In this document: positions 24,353 through 33,707 of the stretch, in pieces
How the letters are laid out: each line of letters starts with the position of its first letter
Position numbering within the stretch: position 1 is the stretch's first letter
NCBI RefSeq assembly: GCF_008801405.1
Contig: NZ_VZPV01000001.1
Coordinates: forward strand, 3,348,001-3,412,000
From: Ralstonia insidiosa
Lineage (GTDB): Bacteria; Pseudomonadota; Gammaproteobacteria; Burkholderiales; Burkholderiaceae
Direction of reading: 5' to 3'
DNA: 64,000 nt
Program-made: the position numbers and the translations under genes
Notes under the pieces: model-generated
Database searches by the model: none
The model's input: only the letters and a program-made list of their open reading frames with translations
What the model was told of the DNA's origin: nothing

Positions 24353-25750
24353 GTGTACTCACCCAACCAAATCGATCCGGCAGTCAGCTTCCGCAACTCC
24401 CAGGGTCAGCAGGTCCGCGGCACCATCATCACGTTGCAGCGGCGCGCCCTGGTGATGGAGATCTACAACCCGTACTCGATCGTGCAGGTGAGCGAGGTCC
24501 TCTCCGACCTGGCGATCAAGATCGGTACACGTCAGGTCTACCTCGGCAAGGCGGTGGTGATCAGCCTGGTCAACACCGGCCTGACCGCTGTCGCCTCGCT
24601 CACGCTGATCGACGAATGGCGCGAGCTGTCGGAAGTGGCCGACACGCCCACCTCCGTCGGCGAAGAAGCGCGAACGTTCGTGCGGGATTGGCAAGAACGC
24701 TTCCGCATCCGGCGCGAATATCAGATCGTCGTCAATGAGATGCGGGCCTTCCTGGCGGAAGTCGCGCGCTGGGTGGAGCAGGTGGATCTGTCTAAGACTT
24801 TGCCGCGCGAAGACAATAAGCTGCGCTCCGATGTCTTCATGGAACTAGCCGAACCGGTCATGCTCCGGGTCAAGCACTACCTGGACATCCTGGAGGCGGA
24901 AGCCGCTGAAGTCGAAGCCGGCCTGGCACCCGCCCACCGCGCCTACGCGCAGACTGCGCTGCATCCGCTGCTACTGCGTTCACCGTTCGTGCATCGGACC
25001 TTCACCAAGCCGCTGGGCTACGCCGGTGACTATGAAATGGTCAACCAGATTCTGGGCGACCCACAGGAGGGTCCGAGCACCTATTTCCAGATCGTGAACG
25101 TGACGTTCTTGAAATCGCTGGTGGCTCAAGCGCACCGGAATCGCATCGACATCCTGGTCGACTTCCTCAAACAACTCGCGATCAAGGCCAAGGCCGAGGG
25201 GCGCCCGTATCGCGTCATGAACCTTGGCTGTGGGCCCGCGGTGGAAATCCAACGCTTCCTGCGCGAGTTCGATGAGCCGCACCTGCTTGAGTTCGAGCTG
25301 ATCGACTTTAGCCAGGAGACACTGGACTACGCGAAGGACCAACTCAGCGCGGCAGCCGTGAAAGCGGGCACGACACTCTCCGCTCAATTCGTCCATCAAT
25401 CCGTACACGAACTGATTAAGCGACCCACGCTTAAGACCGAGTCGCTACACAACTGCGACGCAGTGTATTGCGCCGGCCTCTTTGACTACCTTTCTGACAA
25501 AGTGTGCAATCGGCTGCTGGCGTACTTTGCCGCCCGCACGCGCGTGGGCGGCAAAGTGCTCGCCACCAATGTACACAGCAGCAACCCGGAAAGGCTTGGC
25601 ATGGAACACCTATTGGAGTGGTATCTGGTCTACCGTGACGAAGAGCGCATGACAAACATGCTGCCACCGGGTTTCGAGCAGGCACACATCTCCACCGACA
25701 CGACCGGCGTTAACGTGTTTGCCCAAGCCGATATGACCGCCATGGTTTGA
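24353..25750 (+). CDS. phcB: PhcB, SAM-dependent methyltransferase making the 3-hydroxy fatty acid methyl ester signal
   Basis: PhcB methylates a 3-hydroxy fatty acid to give the Phc quorum signal (3-OH PAME or 3-OH MAME in Ralstonia solanacearum). The 465-residue protein has a beta-rich, PilZ-like N-terminal region (about 1-95), a helical middle, and a class I methyltransferase domain with the SAM motif VMNLGCGPAVEIQRF near residues 288-302, then LIDFSQETLDYAK. The GTG start at 24353 has no strong ribosome site; it gives MYSPNQIDPAV, and no better in-frame start is apparent. It is directly followed by phcS, phcR and phcQ, which is the decisive context. The specific signal chain length cannot be read from sequence. 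Confidence 0.88.
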   Translation: MYSPNQIDPAVSFRNSQGQQVRGTIITLQRRALVMEIYNPYSIVQVSEVLSDLAIKIGTRQVYLGKAVVISLVNTGLTAVASLTLIDEWRELSEVADTPTSVGEEARTFVRDWQERFRIRREYQIVVNEMRAFLAEVARWVEQVDLSKTLPREDNKLRSDVFMELAEPVMLRVKHYLDILEAEAAEVEAGLAPAHRAYAQTALHPLLLRSPFVHRTFTKPLGYAGDYEMVNQILGDPQEGPSTYFQIVNVTFLKSLVAQAHRNRIDILVDFLKQLAIKAKAEGRPYRVMNLGCGPAVEIQRFLREFDEPHLLEFELIDFSQETLDYAKDQLSAAAVKAGTTLSAQFVHQSVHELIKRPTLKTESLHNCDAVYCAGLFDYLSDKVCNRLLAYFAARTRVGGKVLATNVHSSNPERLGMEHLLEWYLVYRDEERMTNMLPPGFEQAHISTDTTGVNVFAQADMTAMV

Positions 25751-25759
25751 GAACGTGCA

Positions 25760-27088
25760 ATGACTGCCATCAGCTATCAGGGCTATCAGCAGGAACTCTC
25801 CGATCTGCGCCTGTCGTTCAGCCGTGCCGGCGCCATCACCGGCATCGTGCTCGTACTGCTGGGCGTCGGGCTCGATTACGGCCTGTATCCACAGCACCAA
25901 GTCCTTTTCGGCGCGGTGCGTGGCGTCGTCTCGCTGCTGATCTTGCTCATCATGTTTTGCATGCCCACGCGATGGGGCAAGCCACATGTTCCGGCCTTGA
26001 CGTTGCTGTGGCTATCGCTACCGCAGATCATGATTGCCTGGATGATCTGGTACACCGATGGTGCTGAGTCGTTGTACTACGCGGGATTGAATCTGGCGAT
26101 CTTTGCCGTTGGTATCGTGATGCCCGTGGGGTTTATCCAGACGGTGGCGTTCGGCGCGTTCACGTACGTCATCTGGATCATCGCCTGTGTCATGCACGCA
26201 GGCGGCATCCATTCAATCGACACGTTCATCGTCTACGCGCTACTCCTGTTCTTTTCAGTCATATCCAGTTCCGTATTCACCTACTTCAATGAACTCGGCC
26301 GCTTTCAATTGTTCCGGCTCAAGGAAGAAGTCGCACAGAAGAACCAGCAACTCGCCCTGACAAACCAGAATCTCACCGAAATCAAGGGCCAGCTCCTGCA
26401 GCAGGAGAAGATGGCCGCCATCGGCACGCTGTCTGCTGGCCTGCTGCACGAGATCAACAACCCGGTCAACTTCTGCCTGATGGCAATTTCCGTGGCGCAG
26501 GAAGACCCGACCGCCAAAGACAGCCCCATGCTGCTCGAATGCCTGGCCGACGCCAAGGAAGGCATGCAGCGCGTGCAACATATCGTGTCGGACCTGAAGA
26601 CCTTCGCCTACCGCAGCCCCGAGAAAGGCGAAGCCGATTCGCCCTTCCTGGCAGAGAAGGCCATCGATTCGGCCATCCGCCTGACGAGTCATGAACTGCG
26701 CGGTGTGGCGGTCGAGCGCAGGCTGCCGCCCGATACGCTGGTGCGTGGTGACGAAGCAGCCATCATCGGCGTGCTGATCAACCTGCTGTCGAACGCGGCA
26801 CTGGCCATGCACAAGGTGCAGCGCGAAAACCCACGCATCGAAATTGCAGCCGAATGGATCAACGACCGGCTGCACGTGGTTGTAACGGACAACGGTCCGG
26901 GCATCTCCGAGAAGAATCTCTCGCGCGTGTTTGAACCGTTCTTCACCACGCGCGAAGTCGGCAAGGGGCTGGGGCTGGGCCTGTCGATCAGCTACAGCGT
27001 GATCCAACGCCATGGCGGCACGCTTGCCGTGACGAGCCAGGAAGGCGAATGGGCACGCTTCACGTTCGATCTGCCGCGCTCGGAGTAG
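25760..27088 (+). CDS. phcS: PhcS, membrane histidine kinase for the Phc signal
   Basis: PhcS senses the extracellular methyl ester and controls PhcA activity through PhcR/PhcQ. The 442-residue protein has six hydrophobic segments between residues 23 and 176, a coiled-coil-like linker (about 183-215), a HisKA motif with His230 in GLLHEINNPVNF, and a HATPase domain with DNGPGISEKNLSRVFEPFFTT and GKGLGLGLSISYSV. To my knowledge His230 is also the residue number of the phosphorylated histidine in R. solanacearum PhcS. The gene lies nine bases after phcB and eight before phcR. No residue appears to be missing. Confidence 0.9.
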   Translation: MTAISYQGYQQELSDLRLSFSRAGAITGIVLVLLGVGLDYGLYPQHQVLFGAVRGVVSLLILLIMFCMPTRWGKPHVPALTLLWLSLPQIMIAWMIWYTDGAESLYYAGLNLAIFAVGIVMPVGFIQTVAFGAFTYVIWIIACVMHAGGIHSIDTFIVYALLLFFSVISSSVFTYFNELGRFQLFRLKEEVAQKNQQLALTNQNLTEIKGQLLQQEKMAAIGTLSAGLLHEINNPVNFCLMAISVAQEDPTAKDSPMLLECLADAKEGMQRVQHIVSDLKTFAYRSPEKGEADSPFLAEKAIDSAIRLTSHELRGVAVERRLPPDTLVRGDEAAIIGVLINLLSNAALAMHKVQRENPRIEIAAEWINDRLHVVVTDNGPGISEKNLSRVFEPFFTTREVGKGLGLGLSISYSVIQRHGGTLAVTSQEGEWARFTFDLPRSE

Positions 27089-27096
27089 GACGCATC

Positions 27097-28203
27097 ATGG
27101 ACATCACGCCGGACACCGTCACCATCCTCTACGTCGACGACGAGCTGCAAGCCTGCAAGTGGTTCGCGCGCACCATCGGCGACGGCTACGAGGTGCTGAC
27201 GGCCAACAGCGTAGAGGAAGCCAAGGCGGTGCTGCACGACGCACACGAGCGCATCAGCGTGGTGCTGACGGACTTCCGCATGCCCGGCGGCAACGGCACG
27301 GAATTGCTGCGCTTCATTGATGCGGAGTACGGCGACATCGCCACCATCCTCGTCACCGCGTATGCCGACAAGGATCTGCTGATCCAGGCGGTCAACACAG
27401 GCCGCGTGTTCAAGATCCTGGAGAAACCCTACAAGCCGGAAGACGTACGACGCTCGCTGCAGGAAGCATTGGCGCTGCGCCAGGACCGCCTGCTGCGCAC
27501 GCAGCGCCTGATGGCGATCGACGAGACCCTCGCCTTTCTCGCGCACGAACTGAACACGCCACTGGCGGCCATCTCCAACTTTGCGCGTGGCATCCGCATG
27601 CGCGTGGACCAGACCGAGTTCGTGCCGGAAGCCCTGCCGGAGATCGGCCGTGCGGCTGACCGCGTGCAGGAAAATGCGCGCTACTGCCTGTCGGTGATCG
27701 CCACGTTCCTGAATTCAGTGCGCAACACCTACGGCAAGCCCGGCACGGCGGCCACGCCCAACAGCGCCAGCGGGTTGATCCGCTCGCTGTTTGACACGTA
27801 CCCGTTCACCAGCGCGCAGCGTGAATGGGTGTCGTACCGCGTAGAGCAGGATTTCCCGATCGCCACGCTGCCCAACTGCGTGATGCTGGTGCTGTCGTCG
27901 CTGACGAGCAATGCGCTGCACGCGCTACGGCGCACGCCGTTGCCGCGCCTGGAGATCGTCGCCAGCAACGCGCCGGAAGCCAGCGGCATCCGCCACATGA
28001 TCCGCATTGAAGACAACGGCCCCGGCATCGACCCGGATGTCCTCAAGCGGCTGACCATCGACCCTGTGACGACGCGCGCCGAAGAAGGCGGCAACGGCAT
28101 GGGCATGATTTTTTGTACGCGGATCATGCAATCGTTCGGGGGAGCGATCGCAATTGACTCCGCACCCAGCGCAGGCACGCGCGTGACTCTGACGTTCCCA
28201 TGA
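27097..28203 (+). CDS. phcR: PhcR, receiver domain fused to a histidine kinase domain
   Basis: PhcR is a Phc relay protein with an uncommon layout: an N-terminal receiver followed by a kinase module. The 368-residue product starts at 27097 (MDITPDTVTILYVDDE), preceded by GGAG. The phosphoacceptor is Asp59 in VVLTDFRMPGGNGTELL, with Lys110 in KILEKPYKPED. The C-terminal half has His150 in LAFLAHELNTPLAAISN and an ATPase core with EDNGPGIDPDVL and NGMGMIFCTRIMQSFGG. The upstream stop of phcS is eight bases away. The domain order matches PhcR of R. solanacearum. Confidence 0.9.
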   Translation: MDITPDTVTILYVDDELQACKWFARTIGDGYEVLTANSVEEAKAVLHDAHERISVVLTDFRMPGGNGTELLRFIDAEYGDIATILVTAYADKDLLIQAVNTGRVFKILEKPYKPEDVRRSLQEALALRQDRLLRTQRLMAIDETLAFLAHELNTPLAAISNFARGIRMRVDQTEFVPEALPEIGRAADRVQENARYCLSVIATFLNSVRNTYGKPGTAATPNSASGLIRSLFDTYPFTSAQREWVSYRVEQDFPIATLPNCVMLVLSSLTSNALHALRRTPLPRLEIVASNAPEASGIRHMIRIEDNGPGIDPDVLKRLTIDPVTTRAEEGGNGMGMIFCTRIMQSFGGAIAIDSAPSAGTRVTLTFP

Positions 28204-28273
28204 CCCCATCAACAAGACGAACCACGCTGCACCTGATCCGCGTATTGACTGCATTTGCTATGAGGAGTGATGG

Positions 28274-29296
28274 ATGACCAATCCCGGGGGCCACACGCCC
28301 ACAACCCCGCCCAAGATCCTGTACGTGGACGACGAGACATTGGCGCTGACTTACTTCGGCCGTGCCATCGGTTCACTGGCGCCGGTCGTCACCGCCACCT
28401 CGGTTGAAGAAGGCAAGCGCATGCTTGACCAGCACGCCGCCACGCTGGGCGTGCTCGTGTCGGACCAGCGCATGCCCGGTGAACTCGGCAACGAACTGCT
28501 GCGCTATGCGCGCGAGCGCTATCCGCACCTGGTGCGCATCCTGACCACCGCGTACTCGGAAATCGAAGACACGGTGGAGGCTGTCAACCAAGGGCAGATT
28601 CATCGCTACATCAAGAAGCCGTGGGACATCACTGCACTGCGCGTGGAACTGAAGCAAGCGCTGGAATTTTCCGACCTGCGCCGCGAGCGTGATGCCCTGC
28701 TGCGCGAGAAGATGACCGTGCGCCAGAGCCAAACGCTCACGCATCGCATCGGCGCGCTGCAGACGCTGTATCTGGCGGTGTCCGGGCTGCCATCGTTCAG
28801 CGCTGTCAACGATTACCTGCACGCAGCGGCGGCCGTCGGGCTGCACGCCGTGGAGCAACCGGACTGGGCGGTCAAGGATTACACCGAACTCGTCAGCGAA
28901 GAAAGCCTGCGCACCGGTGAGTTGAGCCACGCGGTGCGGCAGATTTATCAAGACCTGTCGTCACGGTTCGACAGCACACCCGCCACGCAGGCATTGGACG
29001 TGTTGACCGAAGTGCTGCAAGGCAAGGTCTCGCCGGCTGGCGGTGATGCGGCAGCCGTCATCGACCTCACCACGCTGACGGAATTTCTGGAGACTGCGTC
29101 AACGCACAAGGTGTCGGAAGCGCATGCCAAGTGGTTGGCCTTCCTGCTGTGGCTTGACGGCAAAGGCTGGTCGATCAAGGCCGAGCGCGACGGCACCACC
29201 GTCAAGCTGCGCTTGGTTGATCACCTGACGCAACTCACGCCAGACCAGTTGGCGGGTTGGATGGAACACTTCCAGGAGAATCAGCAGGCCGCCTGA
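28274..29296 (+). CDS. phcQ: PhcQ, response regulator of the Phc system
   Basis: The last gene of the phcBSRQ operon encodes a 340-residue protein with an N-terminal receiver domain (ILYVDDETLALTYFGRAIG; Asp64 in VLVSDQRMPGELGNELL; Lys near residue 115 in RYIKKPWD). The C-terminal 200 residues are mostly helical and contain no recognisable DNA-binding or catalytic motif. GAGGAG seven bases before the ATG fixes the start. In R. solanacearum PhcQ is the main route from PhcS to PhcA. A convergent terminator hairpin follows. Confidence 0.86.
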   Translation: MTNPGGHTPTTPPKILYVDDETLALTYFGRAIGSLAPVVTATSVEEGKRMLDQHAATLGVLVSDQRMPGELGNELLRYARERYPHLVRILTTAYSEIEDTVEAVNQGQIHRYIKKPWDITALRVELKQALEFSDLRRERDALLREKMTVRQSQTLTHRIGALQTLYLAVSGLPSFSAVNDYLHAAAAVGLHAVEQPDWAVKDYTELVSEESLRTGELSHAVRQIYQDLSSRFDSTPATQALDVLTEVLQGKVSPAGGDAAAVIDLTTLTEFLETASTHKVSEAHAKWLAFLLWLDGKGWSIKAERDGTTVKLRLVDHLTQLTPDQLAGWMEHFQENQQAA

Positions 29297-29316
29297 TTCT
29301 GCCAGCGGCCTTTCGC

Positions 29317-29350
29317 ACAACGCCGATGCTTATGCGTCGGCGTTGTCGTT
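29317..29350. terminator. Terminator hairpin between convergent phcQ and the RNA methyltransferase gene
   Basis: A 13-bp stem (ACAACGCCGATGC, 29317-29329, pairing with 29334-29346, one G:T) with a TTAT loop and a short T-rich tail (GTCGTTTTC). It overlaps the last codons of the minus-strand gene, so it mainly serves phcQ. Confidence 0.65.
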
Positions 29351-30739
29351 TTCGGAACCCGAAGCCGTATCGCGGGCCGGGCGATCGCGCATCCCCCCCT
29401 TCACCATATCGAAGCGGAACAGGCGGCATTCGATGTTGCCGTTATAGAGCGGCGTGCGCTGCGATTCTTTCAGCCGCATGCGGCGTGGTATCGAAAGATC
29501 GCCGGTAAAGACGAACGCCTTCCAGCCGGAGAACTCGCGCTTGAGCGTGCCCGCAAAGGCCTGCGCGAATTCGTTGGCCTTGGCCTCTTCCTCTGGATCG
29601 ATCGGGGGCGGCGGCTCAGGCTGGCGCTGCTCGCGCATCGGGCGGCGACCATCGTCGCGCGGGGCGCCCATCGCACGGCTGGCGCGCTCGAACACGGTGC
29701 CGTCATCCTCTCCTTCGCCTTCCGGTCGGCGGCGGCGCGAACCTTGGGCACCACGCACGGCGATACGCTCACCGTACGGCGGGTTCATCAGCAACACGCC
29801 GGCGGCCTCAAACGGCGGCTTGCCGAAGCGCGCATCGACCTGCTTGAGCAGCGGCTCGCCGGGCAGACCGGCACGCTGCCAGTTGGCCTTGGCATAAGCC
29901 AGCATGTCGGTGGAGATGTCGGCGCCCGCCACCAACGGCGGCGCACGGCGCATGGATGCTGCCGCCGCATCGGCAGCCGCTTCGCGCAGGCGCTTGAAGC
30001 ATTTGGCGTCGTGGTCAATCAACCACTCGCAGGCGAAGGCTCGCTTGCCGCCGGGTGCAATACCCAAGGCACGCTGCGCAGCTTCGACAAGGAACGTGCC
30101 GCTGCCGCACATCGGGTCATAGAACGGCATACCGTGCGCGCCAGTCCAGCCGGTCAGGCGCAGGATGCCCGCCGCGAGGTTTTCCTTTAGCGGCGCCTCG
30201 CCCTTCTCTTCACGCCAGCCGCGCTTGAAGAGCGGCTCACCGGTGGTATCGAGGTAGATCGTGCAATCGGTCTCGGTCAGGTACGCGTAGATGCGCACGT
30301 CGGGCGAGACGGTGTCGACGCTGGGGCGCGCACCGGTGCGCTGGCGGAATCGGTCACAGACGCCGTCCTTCACGCGCAGGCCGACGAACTTGAGGCTTTG
30401 CAGCGGCGATTTGTGCGCGGTCACATCCACGCGGATCATCTCGTCCGGCGTGAAGTAATCTTCCCAGCGCTGCGCGGCAGCCAGCGCGTAGATGTCGTCT
30501 TCCGAGCGATACCCGCGCGAAGCCAAACGCATCAGCACCCGGCTGGCGATGCGGCTGTGCAGGTTGACGGCATACGCCGCGCCCTGCGTACCGAAGAAGT
30601 GCACGCCGCCCGGCACGGTGCGGCCAACCTCGAACGCGGCCAGCTCATCCACCTCGGGGCGGATCGAGATTTCGGCCAGTTCATCGGCCAGCGCTTGTTC
30701 CAGCCCGCGGGGGCACGGCGCGAAGTATGCAGTTGCCAT
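29330..30739 (-). CDS. THUMP-domain class I rRNA guanine-N2 methyltransferase (RlmL N-terminal-like)
   Basis: A 469-residue SAM-dependent RNA methyltransferase. The N-terminus (YFAPCPRGLEQALADELAEI) and the THUMP region precede the Rossmann-like domain with DPMCGSGTFLVEAA and the catalytic NPPYGER motif near residue 317. Length and order fit the first half of RlmL, which makes m2G2445 in 23S rRNA; the second RlmK-type domain is absent, as is common in beta-proteobacteria. A low-complexity charged stretch (about residues 332-395, rich in R, E and P) interrupts the C-terminal region. It is closely followed by the HemJ-like gene upstream on the same strand. Confidence 0.86.
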   Translation of the reverse strand: MATAYFAPCPRGLEQALADELAEISIRPEVDELAAFEVGRTVPGGVHFFGTQGAAYAVNLHSRIASRVLMRLASRGYRSEDDIYALAAAQRWEDYFTPDEMIRVDVTAHKSPLQSLKFVGLRVKDGVCDRFRQRTGARPSVDTVSPDVRIYAYLTETDCTIYLDTTGEPLFKRGWREEKGEAPLKENLAAGILRLTGWTGAHGMPFYDPMCGSGTFLVEAAQRALGIAPGGKRAFACEWLIDHDAKCFKRLREAAADAAAASMRRAPPLVAGADISTDMLAYAKANWQRAGLPGEPLLKQVDARFGKPPFEAAGVLLMNPPYGERIAVRGAQGSRRRRPEGEGEDDGTVFERASRAMGAPRDDGRRPMREQRQPEPPPPIDPEEEAKANEFAQAFAGTLKREFSGWKAFVFTGDLSIPRRMRLKESQRTPLYNGNIECRLFRFDMVKGGMRDRPARDTASGSENDNADA

Positions 30740-30755
30740 CAGAAAACCAAGAAAA

Positions 30756-31178
30756 TCAGAACGGCTTCACGACCACCAGGATCGTGATCGCCAACAACAA
30801 CAGCACCGGCAGTTCATTGAACCAGCGGTAGAAGGTGTGCGAGCGCTTGTTGGCACCCGCCTCGAAATTGCGCAGCAGGACGCCGCAGCCATGGTGGTAA
30901 CCGATCGTCACCAGCACGAGTGCAAGCTTGGCGTGCATCCAGCCATTGGGCGGCGTCAGGCCGATGCGGTAGCCGAAGAGCAGCCACAAGCCCAGCAGGA
31001 TCGCGATGATCGCCAGCATGGTGGTGAAGCGGAACAGCTTGCGCGCCATGATCAGCAGGCGCGTGATGGCCGCGCGCTCGGTTTCCATCGCCAGGTTGAC
31101 GAAGATGCGCGGCAGGTAGAACAAGCCAGCAAACCACGATGCGACAAAGACGATGTGAAAGGCTTTGACCCAGAGCAT
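30756..31178 (-). CDS. hemJ: HemJ/CopD-like membrane protein, probable protoporphyrinogen oxidase
   Basis: A 140-residue four-helix inner-membrane protein. The N-terminal LWVKAFHIVFVASWFAGLFYLPRIFVN and the NGWMHAKLALV segment are characteristic of HemJ, which oxidises protoporphyrinogen IX in many bacteria without HemG or HemY. Conserved histidines lie in AFHIVF and GWMHAK. The gene is 16 bases upstream of the RNA methyltransferase gene and downstream of proA. Older databases call such proteins CopD family or hypothetical membrane proteins. Confidence 0.8.
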   Translation of the reverse strand: MLWVKAFHIVFVASWFAGLFYLPRIFVNLAMETERAAITRLLIMARKLFRFTTMLAIIAILLGLWLLFGYRIGLTPPNGWMHAKLALVLVTIGYHHGCGVLLRNFEAGANKRSHTFYRWFNELPVLLLLAITILVVVKPF

Positions 31179-31225
31179 GCGAAAAGTCCCGTGAATCCCG
31201 TGAAAAAGCGATCGATGAAAACATC

Positions 31226-31249
31226 GCGCGCCGCTCGTGGCGGCGCGCA
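31226..31249 (-). terminator. Hairpin terminator after proA
   Basis: A 9-bp GC-rich stem (GCGCGCCGC, 31226-31234, with GCGGCGCGC, 31240-31248), loop TCGTG, followed on the minus strand by a short T run (GATGTTTTC). It lies ten bases past the proA stop and separates it from the hemJ-like gene. Confidence 0.6.
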
Positions 31250-31256
31250 GTAGGTA

Positions 31257-32537
31257 TCAGGTGCGAATCTCGCCGTGCCCGAACACGACGTACTTGAGCG
31301 AGGTCAGCCCCTCCAGCCCGACCGGCCCACGCGCGTGCAGCTTGTCGTTGGAGATGCCGATCTCGGCGCCCAGGCCGTACTCGAAACCGTCGGCAAAGCG
31401 CGTGGACGCGTTGATCATCACGCTGGCCGAATCGACCTCGCGCAGGAAGCGCATGCCGGTCGAGTAGTTCTCGGTGATGATGGAATCGGTGTGCGCCGAG
31501 CCATAGGTGTTGATGTGCTCGATGGCGGTGTCCAGGCCGTCCACCATGCGGATCGACAGGATCGGCGCGAGGTATTCGGTGTGCCAGTCGGCTTCGACGG
31601 CGTCTTTCAGGTTGCCGAAGCCGGCGGCTTCCAGCGTGGTGCGCGTTGCGGGGCAGACGCGCAGCTCAACGCCCTTCTCCTGATAAATCTTGACCAGCGG
31701 CGGCAGCGCCCGCGCAGCGATGTCGCGCGAGACCAGCAGCGTTTCCATCGTGTTGCACGGCGCGTAGCGTTGCGTCTTGGCGTTGTCGCACACGCGCACG
31801 GCCTTTTCGATATCGGCATCGACGTCGATGTAGACGTGGCAGATGCCGTCCAGGTGCTTGATCATCGGCACGCGCGCTTCTTCCATCAGGCGGGCGATCA
31901 GGCTCTTGCCGCCGCGTGGCACGATCACGTCGACGTACTCCGTCATGGTGATGAGCTTGCCGACAGCCGCGCGATCGGTGGTAGCAATCACCTGCACAGC
32001 ATTGGCTGGCAGGCCGGCATCGGCCAGACCCTCTTCGATCAGTGTCGCCAGCGCGCCATTCGACTCAATGGCTTCCGAACCGCCGCGCAGGATGGTCGCG
32101 TTACCTGATTTGATGCACAGCGCCGCAGCATCCACCGTCACGTTCGGACGCGACTCATAGATGATGCCGATCACGCCCAGCGGCACGCGCATCTGACCGA
32201 CCTGGATGCCGGTCGGGCGGAACTTCATGTTGCTGATCTCGCCGATCGGGTCCGCCAGCGCGGCGATCTGTTCCAGGCCCGCGGCCATGGTGTCGATGGC
32301 GCGGTCGGTAAGCGTGAGGCGGTCGATGAAGGCGGCGTCCTGGCCGTTGGCACGGGCGCGTTCGACATCGCGGGCGTTGATCTCTTTGAGCTTGGCGGCA
32401 TCGCGGCGGATGGCGGCGGCGATGTGCAGCAGCGCACGGTTCTTCTGCGCGGTGCCGGCGCGGGCCATGCCGCGCGAGGCGGCGCGCGCCTGACGGCCGA
32501 CCAGGGCCATGTATTCGTTCACGTCGAGCTGCTTCAT
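31257..32537 (-). CDS. proA: Gamma-glutamyl phosphate reductase
   Basis: ProA reduces gamma-glutamyl phosphate to glutamate semialdehyde with NADPH in proline synthesis. The start at 32537 (MKQLDVNEYMALVGRQARAASRGMA) gives 426 residues, the family length; the frame upstream overlaps holA and has no similarity. The catalytic cysteine lies in RYAPCNTMETLL, and the cofactor region IGIIYESRPNVTVDAAALCIKSGN is conserved. It follows holA on the same strand with a 76-base gap. No proB is present in the window. Confidence 0.96.
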   Translation of the reverse strand: MKQLDVNEYMALVGRQARAASRGMARAGTAQKNRALLHIAAAIRRDAAKLKEINARDVERARANGQDAAFIDRLTLTDRAIDTMAAGLEQIAALADPIGEISNMKFRPTGIQVGQMRVPLGVIGIIYESRPNVTVDAAALCIKSGNATILRGGSEAIESNGALATLIEEGLADAGLPANAVQVIATTDRAAVGKLITMTEYVDVIVPRGGKSLIARLMEEARVPMIKHLDGICHVYIDVDADIEKAVRVCDNAKTQRYAPCNTMETLLVSRDIAARALPPLVKIYQEKGVELRVCPATRTTLEAAGFGNLKDAVEADWHTEYLAPILSIRMVDGLDTAIEHINTYGSAHTDSIITENYSTGMRFLREVDSASVMINASTRFADGFEYGLGAEIGISNDKLHARGPVGLEGLTSLKYVVFGHGEIRT

Positions 32538-32613
32538 GATGATCGCGGCCGGCGAGCTGCCGGCAAATTCAATGTGAGGACTATTCGGATGGCTTTGCCG
32601 CCAATCGCGCGGA

Positions 32614-33690
32614 CTATGCTGGAACCGGAAGGCTGCCCGGCCGCGCGATGCGCATCGCCAGTTGCAGCAAGCCATCCCACGGCTCAGCCGGTAGCGATGG
32701 CTCTCGCAAGCCCTTGACCTGCCGGTCCAGCTTGGCCGCCATGGCGAGCGCGCCTTCCAGTTCACGCTGCGACAGCCGCTGCGCCGCCTGCGGCACCAGC
32801 CGCTCGCGTGCGCCCCAGACCCGCAGCTCACGCAGCATCGACGCCGCTGGCTTGCCTTGGGCCATGCCCGAGGCGATTTTTGATAATACGCGAATTTCTT
32901 CGGTCAACGTCCAGAGCACCAGCACCGTGGCCTCGCCCTCGCCGCGAAGGCCTTCGAGCATGCGCACGAGGCGCGGCACATCGCCGGCCAGCATGGCTTC
33001 AGACAGCTTGAACACGTCATAGCGCGCCACGTTGAGCACCGCATCGTGCACATCGTCGAACGTCAGCACGCCCGGCGGATGCAGCAGGCCGAGCTTCTGG
33101 ATTTCCTGGTGCGCAGCCAGCAGGTTGCCTTCCACGCGATCGGCAATGAATTGCAGCGCGCGTCGGCCGGGCTCGCCGGGTTCCACGCGTTGCTGCTGAC
33201 GGGCGAGACGCTCGCCGATCCAGCTGGGCAACTTGGTGCGGTCCACCGAATCGACCTTGATCGACACGCCCGCGCCTTCCAGCGCCGCGAACCACGCCGA
33301 CTTGGCGGTGGCAAAGTCCAGGCGCGGCAGCGTGATCAGCGTGATGGTGTCGGTCGCAGGGCCGGACGGTGTGCCCGCCGCTAATGCGCGCAAGGCTTCT
33401 CCGCCATCCTTGCCAGGCTTGCCCGACGGAATGCGCAGCTCAACGATCTTGCGGTCGCCGAACAGCGACATCGACTGCTGCGCCTCCGTCACGCGCGACC
33501 ACGAGAAGCCGCGTTCGACGCTCATCACATCACGCTCGGTGAAACCCTGGGCACGCGCGGCCTGGCGCAGTGCGTCAACGGCCTCCAGCACAAGCAGGTG
33601 CTCGTCACCGTGCACCACATACAACGGCGCCAAGCCCTTGGTACTGGCCTGTTTGAGGTGTCCTTCGAGCGCGTCGAGCCGCAGTTGCAT
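32614..33690 (-). CDS. holA: DNA polymerase III subunit delta
   Basis: The delta subunit opens the beta sliding clamp within the clamp-loader complex. The 358-residue product has the family N-terminus (GLAPLYVVHGDEHLLVLEAVDALRQAA), the central GRRALQFIADRVEGNLLAAHQEIQKLGLL segment and the C-terminal collar region with VLWTLTEEIRVLSKIA. It lies 17 bases after lptE, continuing the conserved leuS-lptE-holA order of proteobacteria. Nothing is unusual. Confidence 0.95.
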   Translation of the reverse strand: MQLRLDALEGHLKQASTKGLAPLYVVHGDEHLLVLEAVDALRQAARAQGFTERDVMSVERGFSWSRVTEAQQSMSLFGDRKIVELRIPSGKPGKDGGEALRALAAGTPSGPATDTITLITLPRLDFATAKSAWFAALEGAGVSIKVDSVDRTKLPSWIGERLARQQQRVEPGEPGRRALQFIADRVEGNLLAAHQEIQKLGLLHPPGVLTFDDVHDAVLNVARYDVFKLSEAMLAGDVPRLVRMLEGLRGEGEATVLVLWTLTEEIRVLSKIASGMAQGKPAASMLRELRVWGARERLVPQAAQRLSQRELEGALAMAAKLDRQVKGLREPSLPAEPWDGLLQLAMRIARPGSLPVPA

Positions 33691-33707
33691 GACCTGGTGC
33701 GCGCCGC

